This document shows, in pieces, positions 1 to 11,076 of a DNA stretch of 64,000 nucleotides; within the stretch, counting starts at the first letter, position 1, and each line of letters starts with the position of its first letter. The notes below the pieces were generated by a model. The model worked only from the letters and a program-made list of their open reading frames with translations, was not told the origin of the DNA and did not search any database. The stretch is from assembly GCF_965638725.1 (NCBI RefSeq), contig NC_134952.1, forward strand, positions 66,059,424 to 66,123,423. The letters run 5' to 3'. A program made the position numbers and the translations under genes. The stretch comes from Aptenodytes patagonicus. Its lineage: Eukaryota; Chordata; Aves; Sphenisciformes; Spheniscidae.

Positions 1-645
1 TGCAATTATTTTTTAATTTCAATTGAGAAAGAACGATGAAGGTAGCCTCAAAGAACATTCTTGGTTATAGCATGTATATTAGACAAGTATTAATTAGATG
101 TGGGAGTTATACTGGGAAGCAAACATGAGGTTTACATTTCAGAGAAATACTAACTTACAATGGAGCATTACACATGGTGCTTGTGGATGCATTATTTGTG
201 TCTGGTGAGGTTCAGAGTCCCCAGTCAGGGCACCTACTGTACTAATTACTGTGAACATGTCTAGTGCACATCCAGCCTGTGTGTAAATCAGAAAAAGTCA
301 GACAGGGAGAGATCAAGGTAATAGGAAAGAGCATGTTTTATATCAGTTAGCAGCAATCACATTGTCCCCGCAATGGTGAGAGAAGGAAACAGATTACTAT
401 GTTAATTCTGATTTTTAAATTGAATGAGAGAGACCTTGATATCTGATACAGTAGGCCTCAAAGTCGACTCACAATTTAAGCAGTATCTGACATCTGTTGA
501 CATGACAGCAAAGTCTCTGAGATAAGTATTTTCTTAACTGGAATTCATATTTTTACACTAGATGTATACAGTAGTCCCTGCAGCAGTATCCTGAGGTAGA
601 GAAAGTCCTGCTTTCTCACTCAGAGTAAGCCAATTTTCTCATTTT
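1..645. other. Unannotated AT-rich flank
   Basis: This stretch has no open frame of note, no recognisable repeat family and no CpG cluster. It ends where the CR1 3' octamer repeats begin. I see nothing else to report in it. Confidence 0.6.
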
Positions 646-740
646 CATAGAATCATAGAATCACAGAATGGTTTGGGTTGGAAGGGACCTCAAAGATCAT
701 CTAGTTCCACCCTGCCCGCCATGGGCAGGGACACCTTCCA

Positions 741-1247
741 CTAGACCAGGTTGCTCAAAGCCCCGTCCAACCTGGCCTTGAACACTTCCAGGGATGGGGC
801 ATCCACAACTTCTCTGGGCAACCTGTTCCAGTGCCTCACCACCCTCACAGTGAAGAATTTCTTCCTTATATCTAATCTAAATCTCCCCTCTTTCAGTTTA
901 AAGCCATTACCCCTTGTCCTATCACTTAATGCCCTTGTAAGAAGTCCCTCTCCAGCTTTCTTGTAGCCCCCCCTCAGGTACTGGAAGGCTGCTGTAAGGT
1001 CTCCCCGGAGCCTTCTCTTCTCCAGGCTGAACAAGCCCAACTCTCTCAGCCTGTCTTCATAGGAGAGGTGCTCCAGCCCTCTGATCATCTTTGTGGCCCT
1101 CCTCTGGACTCGCTCCAACAGGTCCATGTCCTTCTTCTGTTGGGGGTCCCAGAGCTGAATGCAGTAGTCCAGGTGAGGTCTCACAAAAGCGGAGTAGATG
1201 GGGAGAATCGCCTCCTTCGATCGGCTTTCTGGGCTGCAAGCACACAT
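741..1247 (-). pseudogene. CR1 ORF2 fragment: C-terminal domain
   Basis: About 168 codons of the conserved C-terminal region of CR1 ORF2p, ending at the natural stop just before the 3' UTR. Landmarks in order: [58 protein letters not shown], and [20 protein letters not shown] near the end. This domain follows the RT in CR1 and is thought to take part in RNA binding or target-primed reverse transcription. Its exact role is not established. The frame is intact across its whole length, unlike the RT part. It starts without an ATG in context and is the 3' portion of a broken gene. Confidence 0.9.
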
Positions 1248-1254
1248 TGCCGGG

Positions 1255-1488
1255 TCATGCTGAGCTTCTCATCAACCAACCCCCAAAGTCCTCCTCAGGG
1301 CTGCTCTCAATCCACTCTCCGCCCAGCCTGTATTTGTGCTTGGGATTGCCCCGACCCATGTGCAGGACCTTGCACTTAGCCTTGTTGAACTTCATGAGGT
1401 TCACTCTCAAGCCTGTCAAGGTCCCTCTAGATGGCATTCCTTCCCTCCAGTGGTGTTGGTGGTGTTGGCAAACTTGCTGAGGGTGCAC
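1255..1488 (-). pseudogene. CR1 ORF2 fragment: post-RT linker, frameshifted
   Basis: A short open stretch in a different frame from the RT piece just upstream of it on the minus strand. The recognisable part is LMKFNKAKCKVLHMGRGNP, the conserved CR1 segment just after the FADD motif, then YRLGGEWIES. The first roughly 25 codons are read out of frame over the damaged FADD region. The segment continues the same protein after a frameshift. The frame is lost again near 1250, before the C-terminal part. Confidence 0.85.
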
Positions 1489-1877
1489 TCAATCCCACTG
1501 TCCATGTCACTGACAAAGATGTTAAACAGCACCAGTCCCAATATCGACCCCTGAGGGACACCACTTGTCACTGGTCTCCACTTGGACATCGAGCCGTCAA
1601 CCACAACTCTTTGAGTGTGATCATCCAGCCAACTCCTTATCCACCGAGCGGTCCATCTGTCAAATCCATGTCTCTCCAATTTAGAGACAAGGATGTCATG
1701 CGGGACAGTGTCAAATGCTTTGTACAAGTCCAGATAGATGACATCAGTTGCTCTTCCCTTATCCACCAACGCTGTAACCCCATCATAGAAGGCTACCAAA
1801 TCTGTTAGGCATGATTTGCCCTTAGTGAAGCCATGTTGGCAATTTTGATTTCCTCTAGCAGTCCCTATGTCATTCAA
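1416..1877 (-). pseudogene. CR1 ORF2 fragment: central reverse transcriptase
   Basis: This open stretch of about 153 codons encodes the central RT domain of CR1 ORF2p. Visible landmarks are [12 protein letters not shown] near residue 17, [15 protein letters not shown] (the palm motif carrying the first catalytic Asp) and [11 protein letters not shown]. The second palm motif, normally F-A-D-D, reads F-A-N-T at about 1463-1474. Both catalytic aspartates are lost, and a GGTGTT-rich stretch surrounds the site. After this the frame leaves CR1 homology, and the following part of the protein continues in another frame. It cannot encode an active polymerase. No ATG start of its own is evident, so it is a remnant and not a gene. 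Confidence 0.9.
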
Positions 1878-1880
1878 GCT

Positions 1881-4800
1881 CTGTTGCTCTCTTAAAATTT
1901 GAAGGAATGCACAATTCCTAAGACTAGTTCAAGGACCTCTGTAAATGAGGACCTAAAGTTTAGTCATGCAGGCATGGCAGAAAGTGGCCAGCGAGGCAGT
2001 GGGGAAGGTGCTGCTCCAAGGTTATCAGTTGATACAATGGCAAAAATGACAGCTACTTGATAAAATTTTATTTCTGATACTTGTTCAAAATTGACGAGGA
2101 ATAGGAATTTCATTTCACATCCACACCTGCCTCCAATGCCTTAGGCTATACAATATGCATGGAAGAAGGGAAGGTATTTATAGTCCATGTACTTAGCATT
2201 CTGTGTTCAATTTCGATCATATTTGGTCTTCACAGGAACTGACTGGAGGTTTCCAGTGATTTGTATGTGCTGCATGTTTTTCTTATTTGTTTGAACAGGC
2301 TTCTTTGTACACATCTGTTTCTGAACTCAGATTATTTGGTTAGTGATTGCTTTCTGAGGGTTAGCTCTTGGTCTACCTCCAAGTCTACCCACAAACTACA
2401 AGAATGCCATTCAGAGTTTTCTTTTGCATAAGTCTTTCTTCAGGTCTTTGCATTCACCATGCCTGAGATGGTTTATAAGAGAAACTATTTCAGTGAAAAA
2501 TCTTCATTTTTGGTGTATATAGATCCACCTCATTTTTATATTGTTCTTTTTGAGGATTGCCATGAAACACTCTTGACTCAGACTGAATGATGCTACTGCA
2601 GTGATTTCTTTTCTTTTTGCAGGGACTTTGGAAAGGTGGTTCTCCATGTGAATTTTATGTAGGGCTTAGGCTGAAGTAGACCTAGCTCCTTCTGACTGAT
2701 GCCAGGCTAAGAAATCAGAATTTCTGTTTTGTTTATATATCAGAAGGATCTTGACCTGCTTTGAAATTAGGACTTAGTCTTGGAAGAAAATATAAACCAT
2801 GCACACAATTATAGTTGTTAAAACTAGCTAGCATATTTTAGTCTCCTGGACACAGAAGCAAAATTCCTTAGTCAAAATATCTTCTAGGAAAGTCTTTGTT
2901 ACTCTGGGAGCAGAGCAGCAGCTCAGGTTTCTGTCCATTTGGCACAGCTCATTTTGGCTCTGATTCCTGGATGGGTTTAAAACTTCTTGGTGCTGCTGTC
3001 ACCTTCCAGCTGTCTATTCCTGTACCCTACTTCTTAGTGCTCTTGTCACTCAGCTCATCCCATCGTGGTCCATTTCCTGGAGCTGAACCTGCATGAAGCT
3101 ATTCTTTGGGTTAGCTTTCTGGTGGTTGAGGTCTCGGTGCTGGCTCAATAAAATATCAGACAAATTCACTGTAGCTATGCCACTTGTCAGCTTAAACAGT
3201 CATTGGATCACACTGTTAAGTATCTTTGAATGCTTTTTTGGAAGCTTGTGTTAGGGAGGATTTGTCTGTTTGAAGCTTGTCTTTGTCTAGATTTGAAGCT
3301 TGTCTTCACATTTGAAAAGGTATTCCAGTCAGTTCCTCAAAGAATGTTGAAATTCCAGTTATATGGCTAAGTACAGATATCCTAAATTCCTTGCTTTGCA
3401 ATCCAGGACAAGACTTCACCTCATTGTCTCTGCAGAAATCATCTAGACAGATAGGGAAACTCGAGCAGGCAGCAAACTTACTTAGAAAATACTACCAACA
3501 ACATATGTCCACTCCCATCACGATCCATCCAAAGTATCCCACTCCTCTCCTCCTGTGAGGCTTCATCAGCATTAAGGCTGTGGTGATAAAGTTTATTTAT
3601 GTCCTTAACGGTTGTCTTCATGCTCCTATTATTGTCCTACTTCTTTAAATTAAAAGCACAAAATTCTCAATGCTTCTTACATTCAGAAGCAAATAACAAA
3701 ATGCTATTCTTCTAACATTTGTAACTTCTCAGCTGTATACCATTTCCACATGGTCCACAACTGATTTGCTGCTTTGCTTCCTTTTGCATGCCCAGCCTGT
3801 GTGTGAATTGACCTGGTTGGCAGAAGCAGCGTTGGGGGAGGCATGCTGATGGATCTAAGTGGCCAAAGGATAAAACCATGCTCCCTCTCATGCGGTGGAG
3901 TGGAAAGGGGCAAGTGTTACTTACTCATGAGATTATGGTCAAAGCAGACTGAGCCCGAAGGCTCTGAAAAAAACTATAAGGATTTCATGCAGCGTATTTC
4001 TTGATCATTGGATATCTCATGAAGGTAGGTTTTTTCAGGAATCTTACTGTTAAGGTATTGAATGAAACTAAGGCTTTAGCCAAGACAACCAGTTTTATCA
4101 CCAGTCTGTGTAATGGAACGAGTCATGTTCTAAGGCCAAGTTGACAGTGTTACCTACTATGAGAGGACACTAAGAGAGTTTCAAGTATCAATTAAAAAAG
4201 GTGTAATAATAAATTTGCTTTCACCTCTTTCTCACAGATGTTTCTGTGAACTCCCAAAATTAATAATCTGTTGTGGGAGTTCACCAGCTAGCTCCAAGCT
4301 GAGAACAGCAGTTAACAGCTCAGCCCTTCTAGCACGCTGTCACTCTTTGCCTTGTGCACTGTGCACAAAAGACAATGCTTTTACAATTCATCAATACAGA
4401 TTGCGGAAAAAATCCTCTCAGAGCTAATAACCTTCTGGTCCAACCACAGGGTATGATTACATTACATTACATTCAGAAGTGTAAGTTCGGGACAGCACAC
4501 ACACTTAAAAGGCTGTCAGAATGCTACAGTCGAGGGACAGAGAATAAGAGAGGGAGGCACACTTACTGCTGTTAATACCATCTCTGGCCACATCATCAGA
4601 GCACTGTGGTGGATGATGGTGCCCTACGTGCCTTTGCACAGTAGACTGGAATAGTGGAAGACACTCACCATACCTTTTAAGTGTTAGATTGTGATGTTTT
4701 GCTCAGAAAAGCTTCTGGCTTCCTGTTTGTGAGAATCCTGCTACACATTTGGAGTGTGCTTCTGTGCAGCAGAATAATTAAACTTACTACACTTCTTTGC

Positions 4801-7800
4801 TACATTTTTCTTTCAGCATCTCATAGAGCAAGTTTCCCAAATATAAAAATTAATAAATAAAATGTTACGTTAAGTGATATGCAAAACTGGTATGTTAGGT
4901 TTTCATAAGCATGAGGAAAGCAGCTTGCTAAGGTTACCACTCTAAGATCTGCAAGCAGTACTTGATCCAGTAGTTAAAGTGATGGTCCAAAAATTTTTGA
5001 GAAAGGTCCAGTTTGCTAAAAAGAATATTTAACAAATATTTATTGTATAGCATCACCTGAGGGATGGAACAGAGGTGGGGTAAGGAGACACTGAATAAAC
5101 AGGTACACTGATTTGCATGTTTTGACAACCCAGTCAAAACAGTGAGTTGCCTCTGGCTGCTGTACACTTGAACTTTTCCTGGCTGAGTGAAACTCCCAAT
5201 TAATTTCCTTTCTTATTCTGAATTCCCTCTGGAGTCTGTCCATTGAAGAGGAGAGCGTCTGCAGACTCTCTGTGCCCCTGGCAAATCTGCAAGGAAGTGG
5301 CAGGGAGGGAAAGTGGACGCGGGAGAAAAGAAATTAACACGTACTTGTGATGAAGGCATGCAAAAACAGAAGAAACAGATGGGAGAGATGAGAACAAGGA
5401 AGTGAATGTACCTGAAATTGCCATGTGTAGGTGGTAGTAATTTGCCCTCAGTTAAGAGCATTCTTTCTGAAAGCTGTCTCTACAAAAAGGTTACTACAGT
5501 TAACGTTGTCCTATTCTTTCAGAGCTTTTTCAGCTCTAAATTACTTTCTGGGCCGACACCAGTAGCTAGGTCAACTGTTTCACAGACTACCTTCCTTGCT
5601 TTTATCGGTCCTATGTGCTAACAGCGAGAATTCATGTGGAGAAATACCTAGCAAAGCTGTTGCTGTAAGAGCTGAATGCAAGGCAGGGAGCCCCAGAAGG
5701 TCAGACGGTTCTCTGCTGACTACCAGCACTCACTCTGGAAACTGCTAATGGCCCCCGGACTGTCATTCAGCATCTCTAGGGCAGTGCTTCTCAGGAAATA
5801 AAATTATACACGGCAGATGCCCTGCTGATATAAATTGCCATAACTCTGCAGAGGTTTAGGAAGTGGTGAGAGCAGCTGAGGAGCTTTCCCTACTAGGCTT
5901 TTAGAAGCTGTTATAATGTGTGTATTTACAATTAGTGTTGGTGGTCTAGTTTTGCTGGAGAAATGCTTGTCATCAATAAAACAAGTTTCTTTAATATACC
6001 AATAATAATGGACAGTGCAAAAAATTTTCGAGGCCAGAAAAATGAGCACGATGCAAGTATATTCCTCCCTTTTTCCCTAAGGGATCCAGGATAATGAGCT
6101 TTATATGCAATATAATTCCATTTCTGAATCTCCTAAATGCAATAATGGAAAATCCTTTCTACCTCTGTGTATTACTCGCTTCATGCGAAAGAGCTTTAAA
6201 ACGATTCATGTTCAGTAAGACTTTATTGTGATGTTTAAAATACTATTATGAGCTGTTTAAAGTACTATTATGAGCATGGCTGTAATTTTTTAACTGTATA
6301 GTATTTAGGAGGTGACTTGACTTGACTTGAGACCAAAACAGGTAGTTTTGAGCACCAATATTTTCTCTGTTGTTCAAGTCATAAAGGCGCGCTCTTTATT
6401 TTCCGACCTTAACAGTTAACCTTAACAATTAGACAAAAGGGTGTTTCTTAGTTTGTTTGGGGGGTTTTTTGGTTTTGTTTTTTTTTTTTTAGGTTTAGAT
6501 TGCTGAAATGTAGTCTACAGTTCAGCTGAAATGATAGTAACTGTTGCATGTAGCACTACTTGCAAATCAGTTCCCCATGCTTTGTAACAGAAAGTGCTCT
6601 CCAAGTCTTCATCACTGCTAAGCTATGCCAGTAACTGGTATTTTTAATTGCACATTCTTCATATTGGGCTGAACTACAGCACCCGGATTTTGGCAGAGCA
6701 GGATGACTAATGTAGTGCTAGCTCTTGCTGTAGCCACTTTTAAGCTAGACTGAGCACTCTGGTGAGGTTTTGCTTAATTCAGTCTTGCAGATGTGTGTTT
6801 TGTGTAATAGTGAGATCTTATTCAGGGAGTTGTGTGAAAAAGTTACAAATTCACACCCACCTAATTCCATAATAGTTACCATGTGTAGACATGCCCTAAT
6901 ACTAATAGTGCATGTGGATAATGGTGATATTTTTGTAATTTAGTATTAATAGTGAGTGTATCACAATTGACTTAATTGATATTCTTCTGTCTGACTGAAG
7001 GGACCTACATCAAAGGAGGCTGTAATAGAAAGTAAGCAGGGTATGAACCATGACAGAAATGAAACATGTCTGGAGGCAATTCCAAAGGCCATTAAGAGAA
7101 CAGTTCATGAACTATTAATCAATTTCTGTGCTGCCAGCCAGGCCTGCTTTTCCCAAGGCCAGAACCTAAGATCAAAAGCACACCAAGCTATTAAAAACCT
7201 TGCCTAACAAGGAAAGAGGTGGAGAGCTGCTAGTATCAACTCAGGAGGACATGCTGAGTAAAGATGGACAGCTTTTGACGCACTGGAGCCAGCAGGGGCT
7301 AGGTAAATTTGCAGTACTTTGCAGGACTAGGCACACTTACCAGCTTAGGCTCTCAGTCCGTTCGGTGTTCCTGTAGTGCTGCAGTCCAGCCAATATGCCA
7401 TGTGGCAAAGCAGGCTTTATTGGCTTGGGCATGCAGCAGTGTACAAGTATTGCTATGCTAATTCTGGAGGTGGCTCAGTCCATGCAGAACCAGCTCCAGG
7501 CATCACTAAGCTCCTCAACATTTCAGGCTGGGGTGTCTTTCATTCACAGTATAGACATTCTCCAAACTGTACAGCTACAGCCTGAGTACTTCTCCTCCTC
7601 TGTGTCTCTCTCCTTAGCTCTATGGCCACAGAAGAAAAGCGGAGGCAGCTGGGCTTGAGAGCTATTTGAAAGAGGCAGTGGGTGGAGAAGGGAGCAATCC
7701 ACCTGCTCACTTTATACCTACAGGTAAATGAAGTTTGGAAGACACAGGTTTATGTAGCTGTATCAGTAGCTTGCCACAGGCACTGAGAGATGAGTCCCTG

Positions 7801-9732
7801 GCAGTTCCCACCTGTTTTAGGGCCTGCTATGTTAATGCAACTGGAAAGGACTCCCAACCTTGGGATCCACGCTACCAGCTACAGCTTCAGGTTTCACTCA
7901 GACAAAAATGAAGATAATGGCTAAGGAGAATGCCTTCCCTATGACTGTGGCTGGCAGGTGAGAACAGGTTCGTGGTAGGTTGACAGCTCCATTGACTTCT
8001 ATGCTGGGAAACAAGGGAGAGTGGGCGAGAGAGATCATAGCTGAGGTTCACTTCTGAGCTATAATGACACTATGGCCTGTAATTGAAGTTGGAGGGGAAG
8101 CAATTGTGGAAGTCAGCTACGAGGTGTATGTGTGTGTAGACTGGTAGAAATACAGAACAAACTCCAAATTAATTTAATATTGAGAACTGAGCTTTTGCTA
8201 TTGAAGTCTGCATTTTGAGTCTGAATAGCATGTTGATGAAAGGAGCTGGGTTAGCAGGTCTAAAGATGTGTCTTCTGTTTGTTCGGGCAACGAGTACATG
8301 GCATGTAGTAGTCATAAAACTACTCCCTGTGCAGCACAACAGTGCATTTCAATCTTTTCTGGAACGTCTGCAGATAAAAATGACCTATGCTTGCCTATTG
8401 CGACTGCACTCTTTCTGTTCAATCTGCTCACACAACTGTAATTTAAGTCAACTGAGTAGATGTCTTCAGTCACACAGCTGTGCCAGATTCCGGAGTCAGG
8501 ACTGTGTGGTGCCTGTGGGATCACTTTCAGATTTGTTTTTAGGTGCTGTGCTCTGCAGGTAAACAGTAAAAAGGATTAGTCAGGATCACCAAGTTACTTC
8601 TTTTCGAGACCTAAAACTTTTAAAATGTGGGGTTTAATCATCTTAATATTGAAGTCTAAGCAATTTTCACCATCACAGCAGGAAGAACGACTAGGCTAGG
8701 TCAAAATAATTTACATGAGAATTATAACTATATTGCTACCATGGATCAGAAATTATTGCTGTCATTACAATGGGGGAACTGAGGAGAAATCTTTCTCGAT
8801 TTTTTAACTATATATTTAGGAATAGTTGTTTAGAAGAACTTTAATGTTGATTACATACACATTAGAGGAAGTGGTGTGTGGTGCTGTGGATTTATGATGT
8901 GACAGGTTTTTGTTTCCTGACAAATAGTTTCTGGGCAATTTTAAAGAAAATTTAAACAAATTACTTGTATTCTACTTCTCTTTTATTCAAGTTCTACTGT
9001 CAAGGCAAACAGGAAAAAAGGGGGAAAAAAAAGGAAAACCCAGCTATAGTATCTTTGTTCAAACCGTATCATCTTAGTGGGCCTATATGTACTCTTCTTT
9101 GTAAACTCATAATTCCAATACACTATAGTAGTACCATAATTACACACTGAAACATGCCTCAGGCAAGCCATGCTTTCTGAAAACTTTAGTCATGCTTTGT
9201 AATACTTCAGTTAACCTAGTTGTTACTGTGGGGAGCCAAATACACTGCAACTCAGCAAAGGCAATAAAAAAATGGCAGGTTGGCAGGAGATTAATGTCCA
9301 TGCTGATGAACACAAATCAAAATACTTGTTGCAAACATTGATTTCCCACTTAATAATTTAAAAATTGAGAAAGAATCAGTTGTGAACATTAGGTATAAAT
9401 TTTGCATTGATTTTGAAATAGAATATTCACCTACAGAAGAGGGATAGATAGTAAATAGGCGTGTATTGAACACAGGAAAACAAGTCAGCAGAGTGACTTT
9501 GATTTGGACTGAGAAGCTGTAGTCAAACCAGTAACCCTTCTAAGGACAGCAATAATGTATCATGTTCATATGATGGTTAGCACTGAGAGTGGTAATGTTT
9601 AACTGGAAGTCCGTGATGCTACAGCAATACAAGTCTGCTACTGTCTTCGATCCCTGGCCACCGTGGCTTAAACATAAATGATAGACACTTTTGACCCTGC
9701 ATGTCAGAAAAGGATAAATTATCCACTCATTT
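1881..9732. other. Unannotated AT-rich DNA
   Basis: No supported gene. Small features only: a 22-bp tandem duplication (6233-6276), three ACTTG units (6315-6329) and a T13 run (6478-6490). The open frames here, such as 8215-8562 plus, have no recognisable domain, and their lengths fit chance. There is no CpG cluster, tRNA or LTR-like boundary that I can support. Confidence 0.55.
6233..6276. repeat. 22-bp tandem duplication, two copies
   Basis: Two adjacent 22-bp units at 6233-6254 and 6255-6276, each of the form gtttaaa(a/g)tactattatg plus agc(t/a). They differ at an internal A/G and at the last base. This is a simple local tandem duplication with no sign of function. Confidence 0.9.
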
Positions 9733-11070
9733 CATAGAATCATAGAATCATAGAATCATTGAGGTTGGAAAAGACCTCTAAGATCATCAAGTCCAACCGT
9801 CAACCCAACACCACCATGCCCACTAAACCATGTCCCTAAGCGCCTCATCTACTCGTCTTTTAAATACCTTCAGGGATGGGGACTCAACCACTTCTCTGGG
9901 CAGCCTGTTCCAATGTTTAACCACTCTTTCAGTAAAGAAATTTCTCCTCACGTCTAATCTAAACCTCCCCTGGTGCAACTTGAGGCCATTTCCTCTCATC
10001 CTATCGCTAGTTACTTGGGAGAACAGACCGACACCCACCTCACTACAACCTCCTTTCAGGTAGCTGTAGAGAGCGATGAGGTCTCCCCTCAGCCTCCTCT
10101 TCTCCAGGCTAAACAACCCCAGCTCCCTCAGCCGCTCCTCATAAGACTTGTTCTCCAGACCCCTCACCAGCCTCGTTGCCCTTCTCTGGACACGCTCCAG
10201 CACCTCAACGCCCTTCTTGTAGTGAGGGGCCCAAAACTGAACACAGTATTTGAGGTGCGGCCTCACCAGTGCCAAGTACAGGGGCACGATCACTTCCCTA
10301 CTCCTGCTGGCCACGCTATTTCTGATACAGGCCAGGATGCCATTGGCCTTCTTGGCCACCTGGGCACACTGCCGGCTCATATTCAGCCGGCTGTCGACCA
10401 GCACCCCCAGGTCCTTTTCCACCAGGCAGCTTTCCAGCCAATCTTCCCCAAGATTGGTCATGGAAGGACCATGGAAGGAGATCAGGTTGGTCAAGCAGGA
10501 CCTGCCTTTCATGAACCCGTGCTGGCTGGGCCTGATCACCTGGTTGTCCCGCACATGCCTTGTGAGCGCCCTCAGGATGAACCGCTCCATAATGTTCCCC
10601 AGCACCGAGGTCAGGCTGACAGGCCTGTAGTTCCCCGGATCCTCCTTCCGGCCCTTCCTGTAGATGGGCGTCACATTGGCAAGCCTCCAGTCGTCCGGGA
10701 CCTCCCCCGTTAACCAGGACTGCTGATAAATGATGGAGAGTGGCTTGGAGAGCACCTTCGCCAGCTCCCTCAGCACTCTCGGGTGGATCCCATCCGGCCC
10801 CATAGACTTGTGAGCGTCCAGGTGGCGTAGCAGGTCATTGACTGCTTCCTCTTGGATTATGGGGGGTTCATCCTGCTCGCCGTCCCTGTCTTCCAGCTCG
10901 GGGGGCCGAGTACCCTGAGGGTAACTGGTCTGACTATTAAAGACTGAGGCAAAGAAGGCATTGAGTACCTCAGGCTTTTCATCATCCTTGGTGACAATGT
11001 TTCCCCCTGCATCCAATAAGGGATGGAGATTCTCCTTGGCTCTCTTCTTGTCATTAATATATTTGAGGCA
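9733..11070 (-). mobile_element. CR1 LINE, copy 2 (5'-truncated, internal deletion)
   Basis: Minus-strand CR1 of a younger type than copy 1. The 3' end at 9733 carries three exact catagaat octamers (9733-9756) followed by cattgaggttggaaaagacc. The body encodes ORF2p from the region before the RT fingers to the stop near 9823. Around 10450-10476 roughly half a kilobase is missing relative to copy 3. This removes the palm motifs of the RT yet keeps the frame. Upstream of about 11070 the CR1 similarity ends (the last good match is [13 protein letters not shown]), so the element is 5'-truncated. The 3' UTR and protein match copy 3 closely. Confidence 0.94.
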
Positions 11071-11076
11071 AGTCAA
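9823..11076 (-). pseudogene. CR1 ORF2 with in-frame deletion of the RT palm
   Basis: An uninterrupted frame of 417 codons. The first listed codon is TTG, not ATG, and the frame runs on upstream into non-CR1 sequence, so the true start is lost. Residues 1-80 are the pre-RT region. Residues 85-170 hold the RT fingers ([12 protein letters not shown], then [13 protein letters not shown], then [12 protein letters not shown]). Residues 186-200 hold [16 protein letters not shown]. At residues 201-210 the sequence jumps directly to GEDWLESCL, which in an intact element lies after the FADD motif. The palm with both catalytic motifs is therefore absent. Residues 211-417 are the complete C-terminal domain ([46 protein letters not shown]). 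It cannot polymerise DNA. An open frame after such a deletion may be chance or may reflect youth. Confidence 0.9.

Larger units (their letters stand above)
646..1880 (-). mobile_element. CR1 LINE, copy 1 (5'-truncated, decayed)
   Basis: A chicken-repeat-1 type non-LTR retrotransposon lies on the minus strand. Its 3' end is at 646, where three copies of the octamer catagaat or a one-base variant (646-669) mark the typical CR1 3' terminus. They are followed by the well-known 3' UTR stretch gtttgggttggaagggacct. The body encodes CR1 ORF2 protein from the middle of the reverse transcriptase to the C-terminus, in at least three frames, so it is broken by frameshifts. Homology fades near 1862-1880, which I take as the 5' truncation point. 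Such truncation is normal for CR1 (target-primed reverse transcription). The 3' UTR differs from copies 2 and 3, so this is another, probably older, subfamily. Confidence 0.93.

Noticed and set aside
751-966. Plus-strand open frames over all three CR1 copies, for example 751-966, 9973-10713 and 63004-63885
   Set aside because: They are antisense shadows of CR1 ORF2. The real protein homology is on the minus strand.
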